A stretch of DNA of 64,000 nt from Thermodesulfovibrionales bacterium (GTDB lineage: Bacteria > Nitrospirota > Thermodesulfovibrionia > Thermodesulfovibrionales > Dissulfurispiraceae): NCBI GenBank assembly GCA_030017995.1, contig JASEGS010000003.1, forward strand, positions 1 through 64,000, in the 5' to 3' direction. The notes beneath the pieces are model-generated. The model was given only the letters and a program-made list of their open reading frames with translations, had not been told where the DNA came from and ran no database searches. Positions 8,305 through 18,005 of this stretch are shown here, in pieces. Within the stretch, counting starts at the first letter, position 1; every line of letters starts with the position of its first letter. Position numbers and translations under genes: made by a program.

Positions 8305-8507
8305 TCCAGCGATAAGGATGGGTATCTGAAGTGAATAGCTGGGTTGTGGTAACAGTTCTTTGCGAAGAGAAGCGTAAAGCAACCGCAAGTGTTTGAACCC
8401 GAAGGGTGAGTTTTGCGGCTGCAGCGAAACGAGCATTTAGAACTGTCAAAACACAGCTCCTGAACGGAAGATATTCATCTTATCGCTGAATTTATCGCTG
8501 GATTTCG
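8302..8507 (+). repeat. Repeat family B, copy B1
   Basis: It is bounded by AATCCAGCGATAAG and the inverse CTTATCGCTGGATT. The core contains a hairpin around GAACCCGAAGGGTGAGTTT, and flanking arms TAACAGTTCT and AGAACTGTCA. The same landmarks occur in the reverse complement of 39211-39443. It is non-coding. With A1 it accounts for almost the whole 427-base gap before the alcohol dehydrogenase gene. Confidence 0.75.
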
Positions 8508-8541
8508 GCATAATTACGGATTATAGTGAGAGGTATAAAAA

Positions 8542-9555
8542 ATGAAAGTCGCGGTATATTACAGCAATGACGATGTAAGGATCGAAGAACGGCCTGTTCC
8601 GCTCATAAACGACGGGGAAATACTCGTAAAAATGATGTCATCTGGAATTTGCGGAACTGATGTAATGCAGTGGTACAGGCAGAAAAAGGCCCCTCGTGTT
8701 CTTGGCCACGAGATGGCAGGCGAGATCGTTGAAACCGGCAAAGGCGTGGATAAATTCAAGACAGGAGACAGGGTATTCGTATCGCATCATGTCCCGTGTT
8801 ACGACTGCCGTTACTGCGCTGACGGTAATTATACCGCATGCGAATCACTGCACACCGGGAATTATGAGCCGGGAGGATTTTCGGAATATATAAGGGTTCC
8901 AGCCAGAAATGTGAAATACGGCACATTCCTTCTTCCCGACAGTACGTCTTACGAAGAGGCTGCGATGATCGAACCGCTTGCATGCGTGGTGCTCGGACAA
9001 AAACAGATCGAAATCAAAAAAGGACAGACTCTCCTGATAATAGGCTCCGGCATGTCAGGTTTAATATACATCCAAATGGCAAAATTAAAAGGGGCAATGG
9101 TCATCGCAACCGATATAAATGAATACAGGTTGAACAAAGCATTGGAATTTGGAGCAGATTATGTTTTTAATGCAACCGAATATTCCGCAGAGAAGCTTAA
9201 AGAGATAAATAAAGGCAGGCTCGCAGAAAGGGTGATTGTATGCGCGGGAGCAAGACAGGCTATTGATAATGCCATCGCGTCTGTTGACAGAAGGGGTAAG
9301 ATACTTTTTTTCGCGGTATCGGAAGGCGATATAAATATACCTGCGGTCAGGTTCTGGAGAGACGAGATAACTGTAACATTTTCATACGGCGCTGCGCCCG
9401 AGGACATTAAAACATCTATCGATATGATCCGAAACAGCATTATTGATATAAAAAAAATGATATCTCATACAATTCCTCTTTCCAGTATCCAGCAGGGATT
9501 CAAAATAGTATCCGAAGCAAAAAAGTCATTAAAGGTCGTGATCATCCCTGATTAG
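8542..9555 (+). CDS. Zinc-dependent medium-chain alcohol/polyol dehydrogenase
   Basis: This 337-residue protein has catalytic zinc ligands C37 (GICGTD) and H56-E57 (LGHEMAGE), and a complete structural zinc cluster C86/C89/C92/C100 (CYDCRYCADGNYTAC). A Rossmann NAD(P) fold follows (IIGSGMSGLIYIQMAK, then an acidic ATDINEYR suggesting NAD). It oxidises a secondary alcohol or polyol; the substrate cannot be told. A GAGAGG-like Shine-Dalgarno precedes ATG 8542. The next gene starts 8 bases downstream, so they are co-transcribed. Confidence 0.88.
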   Translation: MKVAVYYSNDDVRIEERPVPLINDGEILVKMMSSGICGTDVMQWYRQKKAPRVLGHEMAGEIVETGKGVDKFKTGDRVFVSHHVPCYDCRYCADGNYTACESLHTGNYEPGGFSEYIRVPARNVKYGTFLLPDSTSYEEAAMIEPLACVVLGQKQIEIKKGQTLLIIGSGMSGLIYIQMAKLKGAMVIATDINEYRLNKALEFGADYVFNATEYSAEKLKEINKGRLAERVIVCAGARQAIDNAIASVDRRGKILFFAVSEGDINIPAVRFWRDEITVTFSYGAAPEDIKTSIDMIRNSIIDIKKMISHTIPLSSIQQGFKIVSEAKKSLKVVIIPD

Positions 9556-9562
9556 CAAACAA

Positions 9563-10909
9563 TTGAAAATATTCTTCTCAGGCATAGGCGGAAGCGGCGT
9601 ATCAGCGATAGCCTCGTTCATGGCAGATAGAGGCCATATTGTTTCAGGCTCCGACAGGGCATTTGATAAAAATCCTGACCACCCTGCATTTAAAACATTA
9701 ACGAACAAAGGAATAGAAATCGTGCCCCAGGATGGCAGGGGCATTAATGAATCTTTTGATTTGACTATTTTCAGCACTGCAGTGGAACATGACAATCCCG
9801 AATATATAAAGGCAAAAGCCTTGGGAATTCCTATTAAAACCCGGCCTGAATACCTTGAAAAGATAGTGCAGGATTTCAACACAATTGCAGTTGCAGGTAC
9901 AAGCGGTAAATCAACAACATCCGGCATGCTCGCATTTTTGATGCAGAGACTCGGATTACAACCGAATTTTATCGGCGGCGGAAGGGTAAAACAGTTCAGG
10001 ACAGAGACAAATCCCGGGAATTCGATAACAGGCAATTCCGATGTTCTCGTTATCGAGGCGTGCGAATCAGACGGCACAATAGTGAATTACAAGCCTGAAC
10101 ATTCCATTCTGCTGAATCTCGATTTAGACCACCACTGCATAGAAAAAACCTCTTCAATGTTTGAGACATTTATCAAAAACACGTCAGGCAGACCAATTCT
10201 CAACGCAGATGACGGCGGCCTTAAAAAAATCATCCCAAATAATGCCGTTACATTTTCGATTGATAACCTCTCTGACTTCAAGGCAACAGACATAGAGCAT
10301 AAGCCCTTTGGCACGGACTTTTCGCTCAACAGCCAAAAGTTCAGGCTCAACCTTCCCGGCAAATACAATCTTTATAATGCCCTTGCTTGCATAGCTATGC
10401 TTTCTGAAATGGGTGTCCGCCTTAAAGATATAACAGACATACTCAGCGAATTTAAAGGTATCGAGAGGAGATTCGATATACATCTCAATGACGGCAAGAG
10501 ACTCGTAATTGATGACTATGCACATAACCCACACAAAATTTCATCCCTCATGCAGACGACCAGCAAAATAAAGGATAGCATCTGTTATATCTTCCAACCT
10601 CACGGCTTTGCGCCAACCAAAATGATGAAAAACGAATATATTGATGCCTTTGCGGAAAATCTCAGAGACAACGACCATCTTATACTTCTGCCAATATTCT
10701 ATTCAGGCGGCACTGTAAGCAAAGACATCTCGAGCTATGACCTTGCAGTGGGGATAAAGGCTAAATGCAAATCCGTTGAAGTAGTTAAAAATAGAGAGAA
10801 CATTTTAGAAAGATTGAATGAATGGAATAATTATGTGATATTTGGCGCAAGGGATGAGACATTGGGAGATTTTGCAAAAAAAACAGCCGGCAATCTGCTT
10901 CACTCTTAA
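9563..10909 (+). CDS. Mur ligase family protein (MurC/Mpl-like)
   Basis: This 448-residue protein begins with a TTG start. It has an N-terminal UDP-binding Rossmann segment (FSGIGGSGVSAIASFMADRGH), an ATP-binding loop AGTSGKSTT (about 112-120), the central ligase domain (LNLDLDHH) and a C-terminal domain with IDDYAHNPHKI. These are features of UDP-MurNAc:L-alanine ligase and Mpl. It lacks a division/cell-wall cluster context and sits in an operon with an alcohol dehydrogenase, so it may act on a different nucleotide-sugar or acid substrate. Confidence 0.82.
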   Translation: MKIFFSGIGGSGVSAIASFMADRGHIVSGSDRAFDKNPDHPAFKTLTNKGIEIVPQDGRGINESFDLTIFSTAVEHDNPEYIKAKALGIPIKTRPEYLEKIVQDFNTIAVAGTSGKSTTSGMLAFLMQRLGLQPNFIGGGRVKQFRTETNPGNSITGNSDVLVIEACESDGTIVNYKPEHSILLNLDLDHHCIEKTSSMFETFIKNTSGRPILNADDGGLKKIIPNNAVTFSIDNLSDFKATDIEHKPFGTDFSLNSQKFRLNLPGKYNLYNALACIAMLSEMGVRLKDITDILSEFKGIERRFDIHLNDGKRLVIDDYAHNPHKISSLMQTTSKIKDSICYIFQPHGFAPTKMMKNEYIDAFAENLRDNDHLILLPIFYSGGTVSKDISSYDLAVGIKAKCKSVEVVKNRENILERLNEWNNYVIFGARDETLGDFAKKTAGNLLHS

Positions 10910-10971
10910 TAATCGCAGATTTTCTGATATTATTTATAAACTGATTGCAATTTCTGTGAAGGAGATGAGAT

Positions 10972-12981
10972 ATGAAAAAATCAATGTTTTTGATTAAATG
11001 TTCTTTTGTAGCACTAATAACAATAAATCTTATATTGCCAATCGAAGCAGTTGCGGTTCCGGCTGCTCCTTTTCTGCACACATTAATGCAGCCTGAGGGT
11101 TTAAAATTTAAGGCACGGCAGTGGGGTGATGAGCGGTTACATGGATGGGAGACTGAGGATGGATATACCATCATGCTCGATAAAAATACAAGGAGATGGA
11201 CATATGCAACCCGCGAGCCTTCCGGACAGATCATAAGCTCAGAAATGATTGTTGGAACAGATGTTCCATCAGCAGATCTGATAAAACGCATTAGACCTGC
11301 AAAACAAAAAACCGAAGACCAGCAAACAGAAGATAAAAAGAACGCTCCTTTGATGGTCCCTCCTGCCGCAGGAACTAACAATATAGCTGTTATCCTTATT
11401 AACTTTACAGACACAACGCCGCAATATACCCCTGCGGATTTTAATACCCTCCTCTTTGGCGCCGGTAACAATAGCTTAAAAGACTATTATAATGAGGTTT
11501 CATATGGCGCTATTGCATTATCTGCCGGACCGTCAGGAATAACAGGCTGGCATACAGCCTCAAATACACATGATTATTACGGCGGCAATATAGGTGATAT
11601 GAATGGTGAGGATGCATGGCCATGAGATCTGGTATATGAGGCTGTGGAGGCTGCTGATTCTGCAGGTTTCAATTTTGCATTATATGATCAGGATGGTGAC
11701 TGTTATGTGGATGCTGTGGTTATAATCCATCAGGGAACAGGAGAAGAGGCGAGCGGAACGCCTACAGATATTTGGTCGCATAATTGGAGTCTACTTGGAG
11801 CATGGTTGTACGGCAAGAGCAATCATAGCATTTATGTCACAAATGATGATTGTCTATCGGATCCGTCCCAGAAAGTCAAGGTCAATGACTACACAATACA
11901 AGGAGAAAAACTAATAGGCAATACACTCAACACAGTGGGAACATTTGCCCACGAATATGGACATATCCTTGGTTTAGCAGACTTATATGATACAGATGAC
12001 AGTTCAGAAGGCATTGGCAAATGGAGCCTTATGGCAAGCGGAAGTTGGACTTATGTAACAACACATGGGGATCGTCCAGCGCATCTGGATGCATGGTCTA
12101 AATACTACCTCGGATGGATATCGCCTAAAGTTGTTTTAGGCACCCTCCAGAATGAGCCGATACAATCTGCTTCTACTAATGCTGATGTTTACAAACTTGG
12201 CAGCGGGAATCCGTTATCAGGGGAGTATTTCCTCATAGAAAACAGGCAGAAGACAGGTTTTGATGCCGGATTGCCAGGCTCAGGTCTGCTCATATGGCAT
12301 ATAGACGGCAATAAAATTAACGCAACAATTGCTTCCAACACAGTTAACGACTCTGAGTGTTACCCTGGCGGGACTCCATGCAATGTCAACCATTACGGCG
12401 TTGCGCTTGTTCAGGCTGACAATGCATGGCATTTGGAAAAAAATCTTAACAGAGGAGATGCCGGGGATCCATTCCCTGGATCAGGAGGAAATGCATCATT
12501 AAATGACACTACACTCCCAGACACCAAATTCTATAATGGATCATCAAGTAATGTGAGTATAACATCCATAAGTCCGTCCTCTGCTGCTATGACAGCAACA
12601 TTGTCATGGAATCCATTTAATCCCGTTCCTGATATCAGGGCAAACGGCTCTGATCTGCCTATAATAGTTAAACCCTCTGATATTGTAACCCTCGCTGTTA
12701 ATATGAACGCGGGAAGCAGCGCAGGCATGAATGCTGATTGGTGGGTTACAGCAAGTACTCCTTACGGCTGGTATTCGTATAATCTATCAACAGGCTGGCA
12801 TCCAGGGGTTACTGTAACATACCAGGGGCCGTTGTTTAATCTATCTCCTATGACAGAGACTTACTCAGACCTTCCAGCAGGCACTTACACAATATTTGGG
12901 GGGGTTGATATGAATATGAATGGAGTATTAGATAACTCAGTATATTATTACGACAGCATAACGGTAAGTATAATTCCATAA
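10972..12981 (+). pseudogene. Secreted M6-family metalloprotease interrupted by an in-frame TGA
   Basis: The gene has an AAGGAGATGAG Shine-Dalgarno and a signal peptide, then a propeptide-like region (GDERLHGWETEDGYTIML) typical of M6 (immune-inhibitor-A-type) proteases. The catalytic motif HEYGHILGLADLYD lies near 11950. A Ca-binding-like DQDGDCYVDA precedes it, and a C-terminal beta-sandwich domain ends the protein. A TGA at 11623-11625 separates DAWP from DLVYEAVEAAD in the same frame, and homology continues on both sides. The position is not a Cys in the family as I know it, so a CGA-to-TGA nonsense change or a base error is likelier than selenocysteine. Confidence 0.8.
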
Positions 12982-13000
12982 ATATATTAAGTATATATTT

Positions 13001-14218
13001 TTATGAGTGTACATTCGGCCCTCCACCTTTTACACTTTTGATAATAATGAGCCCTATAAGAAAGAATAAGGCAACCGACAATACAGCCGGCCTTTGACTG
13101 CCAAAGGTGGAGGACAAGTACCCGAACATAAGGGGCCCTAAAATTGCTGACGACTTGCCGACGAGGGAATAGACACCGAAATACTCGGACCCCTTGCCCT
13201 CAGGGATAAACTGCGTATAAAACGCCCTTGTAGCTGCCTGAACAGTGCCGAGACCCAGACCTGCAAGGGATGCAATAATAAAAAAATATAGTTTTTTGAC
13301 CACAAAAAAAGAAGCCAATGACACAAATGTCCAGATTAACAGCGATAGCATAACCACCCTTTTAGGTCCCCAGTAGTCAATAGGTTTTGCCATCAAAAAA
13401 GCCCCTGTTAGCGCTGTCATCTGAACGATCAGATACATGCTTATTAATTCTTCTGGGTTGAATTTGAGAGTTGTTGCTGCAAAGATGCTCGAAAACACAA
13501 TAACTGTATTCACGCCGTCTTCGTATATGAGATATGCAATTAAAAATTTCCTCTGTTCTCTGTTTGACCATATTTTCTTTAATGTCTTCCATGCGTATCT
13601 AAGCCCGTCCATCGCAGCGCGGTGAATTTTTGAGCCGTTCCTTGAGTCCTTCGGTAAAAACATAAATGCGGGTATCGAAAAAATCCCGAAAAACAAAGCT
13701 ACCATCGGCCATGTGATGTTTATGGAACCTTTGTTAATTAAAAATAGCGCCAACATAAGTGAGATTATAGAGCCTGCATATCCAATGCCGTAACCCCATG
13801 CAGACACCCTTCCCTGATATGACGGTTCGGCAATCTCTGGCAAAAACGAATTATAAAAAACAAGACCGCCTTCCATGCCGATATTGGCAATAACAATTAT
13901 GATAAATCCTTCTATGATCATCCCATTTTGAAGGAAATAAAAAGAAGCAACTGACGAAATGCAAATGAGGGTATAAAAAATAAGCAGTCTCTTTCTTATC
14001 CTCGCATAATCAGCAATACCACCCAGAAATGGGGAGCTTATTGCCACAATAGCCATGCTCAAAGCTATTGCCCTTCCCCACCATAAATCTCCAAGACCGG
14101 TTTCATTGCCGACTATCTGACCGGAGTAATAAACAGGAAAAATTACCGCAGCTATAACAGCAGAATAACTTGAATTTGCAAAATCAAAGAGACACCAGGA
14201 CAGGATCTTTTTATTCAT
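13001..14218 (-). CDS. MFS transporter of the UMF1/Atg22-like family
   Basis: It has about 12 membrane helices. It starts at ATG 14218 ([20 protein letters not shown]); the FDFANSSYSA motif is characteristic of UMF1-type permeases. The start overlaps the end of rnc (ATGAATAA), so translation is coupled. Other family-like segments are GGIADYARIRKR and FIPEGKGSEYFGVYSL. The substrate is unknown. The gene ends about 20 bases from the convergent protease gene. Confidence 0.88.
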   Translation of the reverse strand: MNKKILSWCLFDFANSSYSAVIAAVIFPVYYSGQIVGNETGLGDLWWGRAIALSMAIVAISSPFLGGIADYARIRKRLLIFYTLICISSVASFYFLQNGMIIEGFIIIVIANIGMEGGLVFYNSFLPEIAEPSYQGRVSAWGYGIGYAGSIISLMLALFLINKGSINITWPMVALFFGIFSIPAFMFLPKDSRNGSKIHRAAMDGLRYAWKTLKKIWSNREQRKFLIAYLIYEDGVNTVIVFSSIFAATTLKFNPEELISMYLIVQMTALTGAFLMAKPIDYWGPKRVVMLSLLIWTFVSLASFFVVKKLYFFIIASLAGLGLGTVQAATRAFYTQFIPEGKGSEYFGVYSLVGKSSAILGPLMFGYLSSTFGSQRPAVLSVALFFLIGLIIIKSVKGGGPNVHS

Positions 14219-14918
14219 TCCCCAGCTTTTCCATGGCCTTTTTTGCAGCGGCCATCTGGGCATCCTTCTTGCTCTTTCCAATGCCACTTCCGTATACGTC
14301 ACCTTTTACATAAACCTCTGCTGTAAATATCTTTCTATGCTCCTCGCCTTCCTGCTTTACGATCCTGTATTCCGGCAAAACCCCGAACATTCCCTGACAC
14401 TTTTCCTGCAACTCACTTTTGAAGTCATGCCATTCCTTCTTATCCACAACATCAGCGATCTTTTCATTGAAGAGTCTCAGTATCACCTTCTTTGTCGTTT
14501 CATAATCACTGTCTATAAATATTGCACCAAAAACAGCCTCTGTAGCATCTGACAAAACAGACCTCTTATGTCTGCCGCCTGTGGACTCCTCTCCTCTGCC
14601 GAGCTTCAAATACTTGCCGAGAGAAAGTTTTGTGGCTATATCAAAAAGCACTGATTCCTTGACCAGATAAGATTTCATTTTTGACATATCAGCTTCTGTT
14701 AGATGGTTATCCTTAAAAAAGAGGTCCTCTACAATGACAAGGCCAAGAACAGAATCACCGAGGAATTCGAGTCTCTCATTATAATCTGAACACTCGCCGG
14801 GATTTTCGTGATAATAAGACTTATGGGTGAGAGCCTGTGTCAGCAGCCTTTTGTCTTTAAACTGATACCCTAAGAAGCCCTCAAGCTCCTCTATATTTTC
14901 TAAAAAGGAGACAGGCAT
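14211..14918 (-). CDS. rnc: Ribonuclease III
   Basis: This protein of about 235 residues has the RNase III catalytic signature [11 protein letters not shown] and a second acidic cluster ([14 protein letters not shown]). The double-stranded-RNA-binding domain is C-terminal ([11 protein letters not shown] to [19 protein letters not shown]). I choose ATG 14918 ([11 protein letters not shown]). The start lies inside the 3' end of fabF (about 38-bp overlap), as in many rnc genes coupled to fatty-acid synthesis. It processes rRNA and structured mRNA. Confidence 0.93.
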   Translation of the reverse strand: MPVSFLENIEELEGFLGYQFKDKRLLTQALTHKSYYHENPGECSDYNERLEFLGDSVLGLVIVEDLFFKDNHLTEADMSKMKSYLVKESVLFDIATKLSLGKYLKLGRGEESTGGRHKRSVLSDATEAVFGAIFIDSDYETTKKVILRLFNEKIADVVDKKEWHDFKSELQEKCQGMFGVLPEYRIVKQEGEEHRKIFTAEVYVKGDVYGSGIGKSKKDAQMAAAKKAMEKLGNE

Positions 14919-16128
14919 TGGTTCCACCAAATCCGAAGGAATTGGACATTGCACATTCAATATCCCTTTGTATTGCTCTGTTCGGAACATAATCAAGGTC
15001 ACATTCCGGATCTGGATTATCGAGGTTTATAGTAGGGGGCACAACTCCATGGCAAATGCTAAGGATAGAGAATATCGTTTCAACCCCTCCAGCAGCTCCA
15101 AGGAGGTGTCCTGTCATGGATTTTGTTGAGCTTACACAAAGTTCATAGGCATGTTGTCCGAACACTGTCTTAATAGCTGTGGTTTCCAGCTCATCTCCAT
15201 ATTTTGTTGATGTGCCATGAGCGTTTATATAATCAACCTTTCCCAGTTCAACACCACCATCCTTTAAAGCAGCCCTCATACATCTAACTGCGCCTTCACC
15301 ATCAGGCGCTGGCGTCGTTATATGATATGCGTCACTGGACATGCCATAGCCCACTATCTCGGCATATATTTTTGCTCCTCTCTGAATTGCGTTTTCAAGG
15401 CTTTCGAGTATTATTACTCCTGCGCCTTCTCCCATGACAAAACCGTCCCTTTCAGCATCAAATGGCCTGCTCGCCTTTTCAGGCTCGTCATTACGCGTTG
15501 ACAATGCCTTCATAACCGCAAAACCGCCTACCCCAAGAGGAGTTATAACGGATTCCGTTCCGCCTGCGATCATCACATCTGCATCGCCTCTTTCGATTAT
15601 CCTAAAAGCATCTCCGATGGAATGAGTGCCTGTTGCACATGCAGTTACAGCAGCGGAATTAGGTCCCTTTGCCCCGAACTTTATGGATACATTCCCTGAC
15701 GCAAGATTGATTATCAGCATAGGGATGAAAAAAGGGGATATTCTCTTATGTCCTTTTTCAAGATATGCCTTGTGATAATGCTCAATAGCCGGCAGACCGC
15801 CCATTCCAGCACCGATGAAAACCCCGACCCTTTCGGCATTCTCATTGGTTATCTTGAGACCTGAATCCTCCACAGCCATTGTTGCAGCAGCCATGGCAAA
15901 ATGGATAAATCTATCCATCTTTTTTATCTCTTTGGCCTCTATGTAGAGGGCAGGATCGAAGCCCTTAACCTCTCCCGCAATGCGCACAGGCAGCGCAGAG
16001 GCATCAAATTGCGTAATATGGCCTATCCCGGGTATGCCTTCGATCGCGGCCTTCCATGATGCCTCCACCCCTATGCCGAGAGGCGTGACAAGGCCAAGCC
16101 CTGTGATTACTACCCTTCTTTGTTCCAT
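14881..16128 (-). CDS. fabF: 3-oxoacyl-ACP synthase II
   Basis: This 415-residue condensing enzyme has the active-site Cys in [11 protein letters not shown] and catalytic His residues in [11 protein letters not shown] and [14 protein letters not shown]. The C-terminus [12 protein letters not shown] is typical of FabF. It elongates acyl-ACP in type II fatty-acid synthesis. Its ATG overlaps the acpP stop (TAATG), so the operon order is fabG-acpP-fabF-rnc. Confidence 0.96.
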   Translation of the reverse strand: MEQRRVVITGLGLVTPLGIGVEASWKAAIEGIPGIGHITQFDASALPVRIAGEVKGFDPALYIEAKEIKKMDRFIHFAMAAATMAVEDSGLKITNENAERVGVFIGAGMGGLPAIEHYHKAYLEKGHKRISPFFIPMLIINLASGNVSIKFGAKGPNSAAVTACATGTHSIGDAFRIIERGDADVMIAGGTESVITPLGVGGFAVMKALSTRNDEPEKASRPFDAERDGFVMGEGAGVIILESLENAIQRGAKIYAEIVGYGMSSDAYHITTPAPDGEGAVRCMRAALKDGGVELGKVDYINAHGTSTKYGDELETTAIKTVFGQHAYELCVSSTKSMTGHLLGAAGGVETIFSILSICHGVVPPTINLDNPDPECDLDYVPNRAIQRDIECAMSNSFGFGGTNACLLFRKYRGA

Positions 16129-16358
16129 TATCCCTTTTTATTCTTTATGTAATCTACCGCGTCCTTTACCTTTGCGATCTTCTCTGCATCCTCATCAGGT
16201 ATCTCGATATTGAACGCCTCTTCAAATGCCATAACGAGTTCCACTGTATCCAGCGAATCAGCACCAAGGTCCTCAACAAAGGATGCCTCTGGAGTCACTT
16301 CTGACTGATCAACTCCGAGTTGTTTTGATATAATCTCTTTTACTTTTTCTTCTACCAT
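16128..16358 (-). CDS. acpP: Acyl carrier protein
   Basis: This 76-residue acidic protein carries the phosphopantetheine attachment Ser in [12 protein letters not shown]. The start ATG 16358 follows GGAGGTAATA exactly; an upstream in-frame ATG (16376) is rejected because it would include the Shine-Dalgarno. It lies between fabG and fabF. Confidence 0.97.
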   Translation of the reverse strand: MVEEKVKEIISKQLGVDQSEVTPEASFVEDLGADSLDTVELVMAFEEAFNIEIPDEDAEKIAKVKDAVDYIKNKKG

Positions 16359-16373
16359 TATTACCTCCAGTTT

Positions 16374-16441
16374 CATTTATGATTTCAGATTTATGATTTC
16401 AGATTTAAAAAATCATCAATCATAAATCATAAATCTGCAAT
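16374..16441. repeat. Inverted heptamer array between fabG and acpP
   Basis: Alternating 7-nt units CAGATTT and ATGATTT on the left are answered by CATAAAT-type units on the right, which forms an A/T-rich hairpin. It touches the fabG stop, so it may also modulate readthrough to acpP. Confidence 0.7.
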
Positions 16442-17175
16442 TACATATACATTCCGCCATTTACATGAATTACCTGTCCTGTTATATAACCTGACTCTGG
16501 TGAGGCTAAAAAGGCAACTGCAGCGGCAACATCCTCAACTGTGCCAAACCTGTTCATAGGAATAGCCTTAAGCATCTCCTGCTTGACATTATCAGGAAGA
16601 GCGTCTGTCATAGCTGTAGTGATAAAGCCGGGCGCAACCGCATTGGCCGTGATTCCCCTGCTCGCATATTCCTTTGCGATGGTCTTTGTAAGACCCATTA
16701 TACCTGCCTTGGACGCACTATAATTCGCCTGCCCAAAATTGCCCATAAACGCCACTACAGAAGCTATATTTACTATCCTGCCATACCTCTGCTTTGACAT
16801 TGCCTTCACTGCTTCCTTTGAGCATAAAAATGTGCCCTTTAAATTTATATTTATTACAGCGTCCCAGTCCTCTTCTCTCATTCGCAAAAGGAGGCCGTCC
16901 TTTGTTATTCCTGCATTATTGATAAGTATCTCCACCTTGCCAAATTCTTTAACGGCGCTTTCAAAGATATTGCTCACATCAGCCGAATTTGAAACATCCG
17001 CCTTTAGTGCAACACTTTTTATCCCAAGTTTCTGCAATTCGGCTGAGGTCTCCTGAGCTATATCCATATTCACATCAATAACCGCTATATTCACTCCCTT
17101 TTTCGCAAGGGATTCCGCAATAGCCTTGCCTATACCTCGACCGCCTCCTGTTATGATTGCCGCATGTCCTTGCAT
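16441..17175 (-). CDS. fabG: 3-oxoacyl-ACP reductase
   Basis: This short-chain dehydrogenase of 244 residues has the nucleotide motif TGGGRGIGKAIA, NNAG, and the catalytic Ser...Tyr-x3-Lys (NIASVVAFMGNFGQANYSASKAG). It starts at ATG 17175 after GGGGGAT. It is the first gene of the fabG-acpP-fabF-rnc operon and reduces 3-oxoacyl-ACP with NADPH. Confidence 0.95.
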   Translation of the reverse strand: MQGHAAIITGGGRGIGKAIAESLAKKGVNIAVIDVNMDIAQETSAELQKLGIKSVALKADVSNSADVSNIFESAVKEFGKVEILINNAGITKDGLLLRMREEDWDAVININLKGTFLCSKEAVKAMSKQRYGRIVNIASVVAFMGNFGQANYSASKAGIMGLTKTIAKEYASRGITANAVAPGFITTAMTDALPDNVKQEMLKAIPMNRFGTVEDVAAAVAFLASPESGYITGQVIHVNGGMYM

Positions 17176-17278
17176 ATTTTTATCCCCCTGACTGAAAAAG
17201 TCGGGTATCATTTTAGCAGAGAAGTAATTTTATTTTCCAGTTATTTTTATACATAAAGAAATACTAACACAAGACCAT

Positions 17279-17482
17279 AATCCGTAACCAAACATTTACA
17301 GAAACAAAGCAGGCATGGGTGAAAAGGCTTTATCAGCGATACCTTAGCGCCGATCCCTCAGACATTAGAGGCAATTTCAATATCACCCTTTGCATTCAGC
17401 AGCATAAACAGGCATTTAATAATCTTATCGCATTGATAAAGACTTTGAAGCCGTGCCTGCTTTGTTTGATTGCGGATTATGG
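17279..17482 (+). mobile_element. Repeat family A, copy A2, with 10-bp target duplication
   Basis: This non-coding element of about 204 bp has outer inverted ends AATCCG and CGGATTATGG and internal paired arms (AAGGCTTTATCAGCGATA; TATCGCATTGATAAAGACTTT). The 10-bp sequence ACAAGACCAT occurs directly at both edges (17269-17278 and 17483-17492). That fits a transposed MITE-like unit. It fills most of the gap between fabG and the DUF488 gene. Confidence 0.8.
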
Positions 17483-17551
17483 ACAAGACCATTTAAATCG
17501 CCTATAGTGATATAATTTTTAACATAAACGAAAATCTCAGGAGCCATCCAA

Positions 17552-17974
17552 TTGAAGAAAATATATTCCTTGGGTACAGACAGAAGAAGCGAGGAAGATT
17601 TCATGGAGATATTGCTGTTTTATGACATTAAAACAGTAGTTGATGTCAGAAGATTCCCGACAAGTAAAATCCGGATTTATGAGAACGACTCTCTCCAAAA
17701 TCTCCTGCAAATGGAAAGCTTGTCTTATATATTCCTTGGCGTTGAACTCGGCGGCTTCAGAAAAGGCGGCTATGAGGCTTATACGGAAACAGAGGAATTC
17801 AAAAAAGGAGTCGAAAAACTCGAAGGAGTCGCTATAAAAGATAATGCAGTAATCATATGCGCTGAAAAATTTCCGTGGAAATGCCACAGGAAATGGATAG
17901 CGAGGGAACTCCATAGAAGGGGATGGCTCATAGAGCATATAATAGACAAAGGAAAGGTATGGATACCCAAATGA
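17552..17974 (+). CDS. DUF488 family protein
   Basis: This 140-residue protein has family motifs YSLGTDRRSEEDF, VVDVRRFPTSK, GVELGGFRKGGY and ICAEKFPWKCHRKWIA (conserved Cys/His). It probably starts at the TTG at 17552 behind CAGGAG. The family is uncharacterised, and its conserved Arg/Cys/His residues suggest an enzyme. It is convergent with panC. Confidence 0.85.
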   Translation: MKKIYSLGTDRRSEEDFMEILLFYDIKTVVDVRRFPTSKIRIYENDSLQNLLQMESLSYIFLGVELGGFRKGGYEAYTETEEFKKGVEKLEGVAIKDNAVIICAEKFPWKCHRKWIARELHRRGWLIEHIIDKGKVWIPK

Positions 17975-18005
17975 ACATTGAGTGTTAAAGTTTAGTATTC
18001 AGTGC
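17965..18005. repeat. Degenerate heptamer array at the panC 3' end
   Basis: Read on the minus strand, units of 7 nt of the form CACTGAA, ATACTAA, ACTTTAA, CACTCAA run through the last panC codons, its stop and the spacer. Part of the PanC C-terminus (ALNTKL) is therefore repeat-derived. Confidence 0.45.

Noticed and set aside
8120-8507. Spacer as a tRNA, group II intron or riboswitch
   Set aside because: The same sequences recur as whole elements elsewhere (families A and B) and no tRNA cloverleaf or cognate gene is evident.
11623-11625. TGA in the M6 protease as a third selenocysteine codon
   Set aside because: The flanking residues (AWP and DLVYE) do not form a thiol motif and the family position is not known to me as Cys; a nonsense change or base error is simpler.
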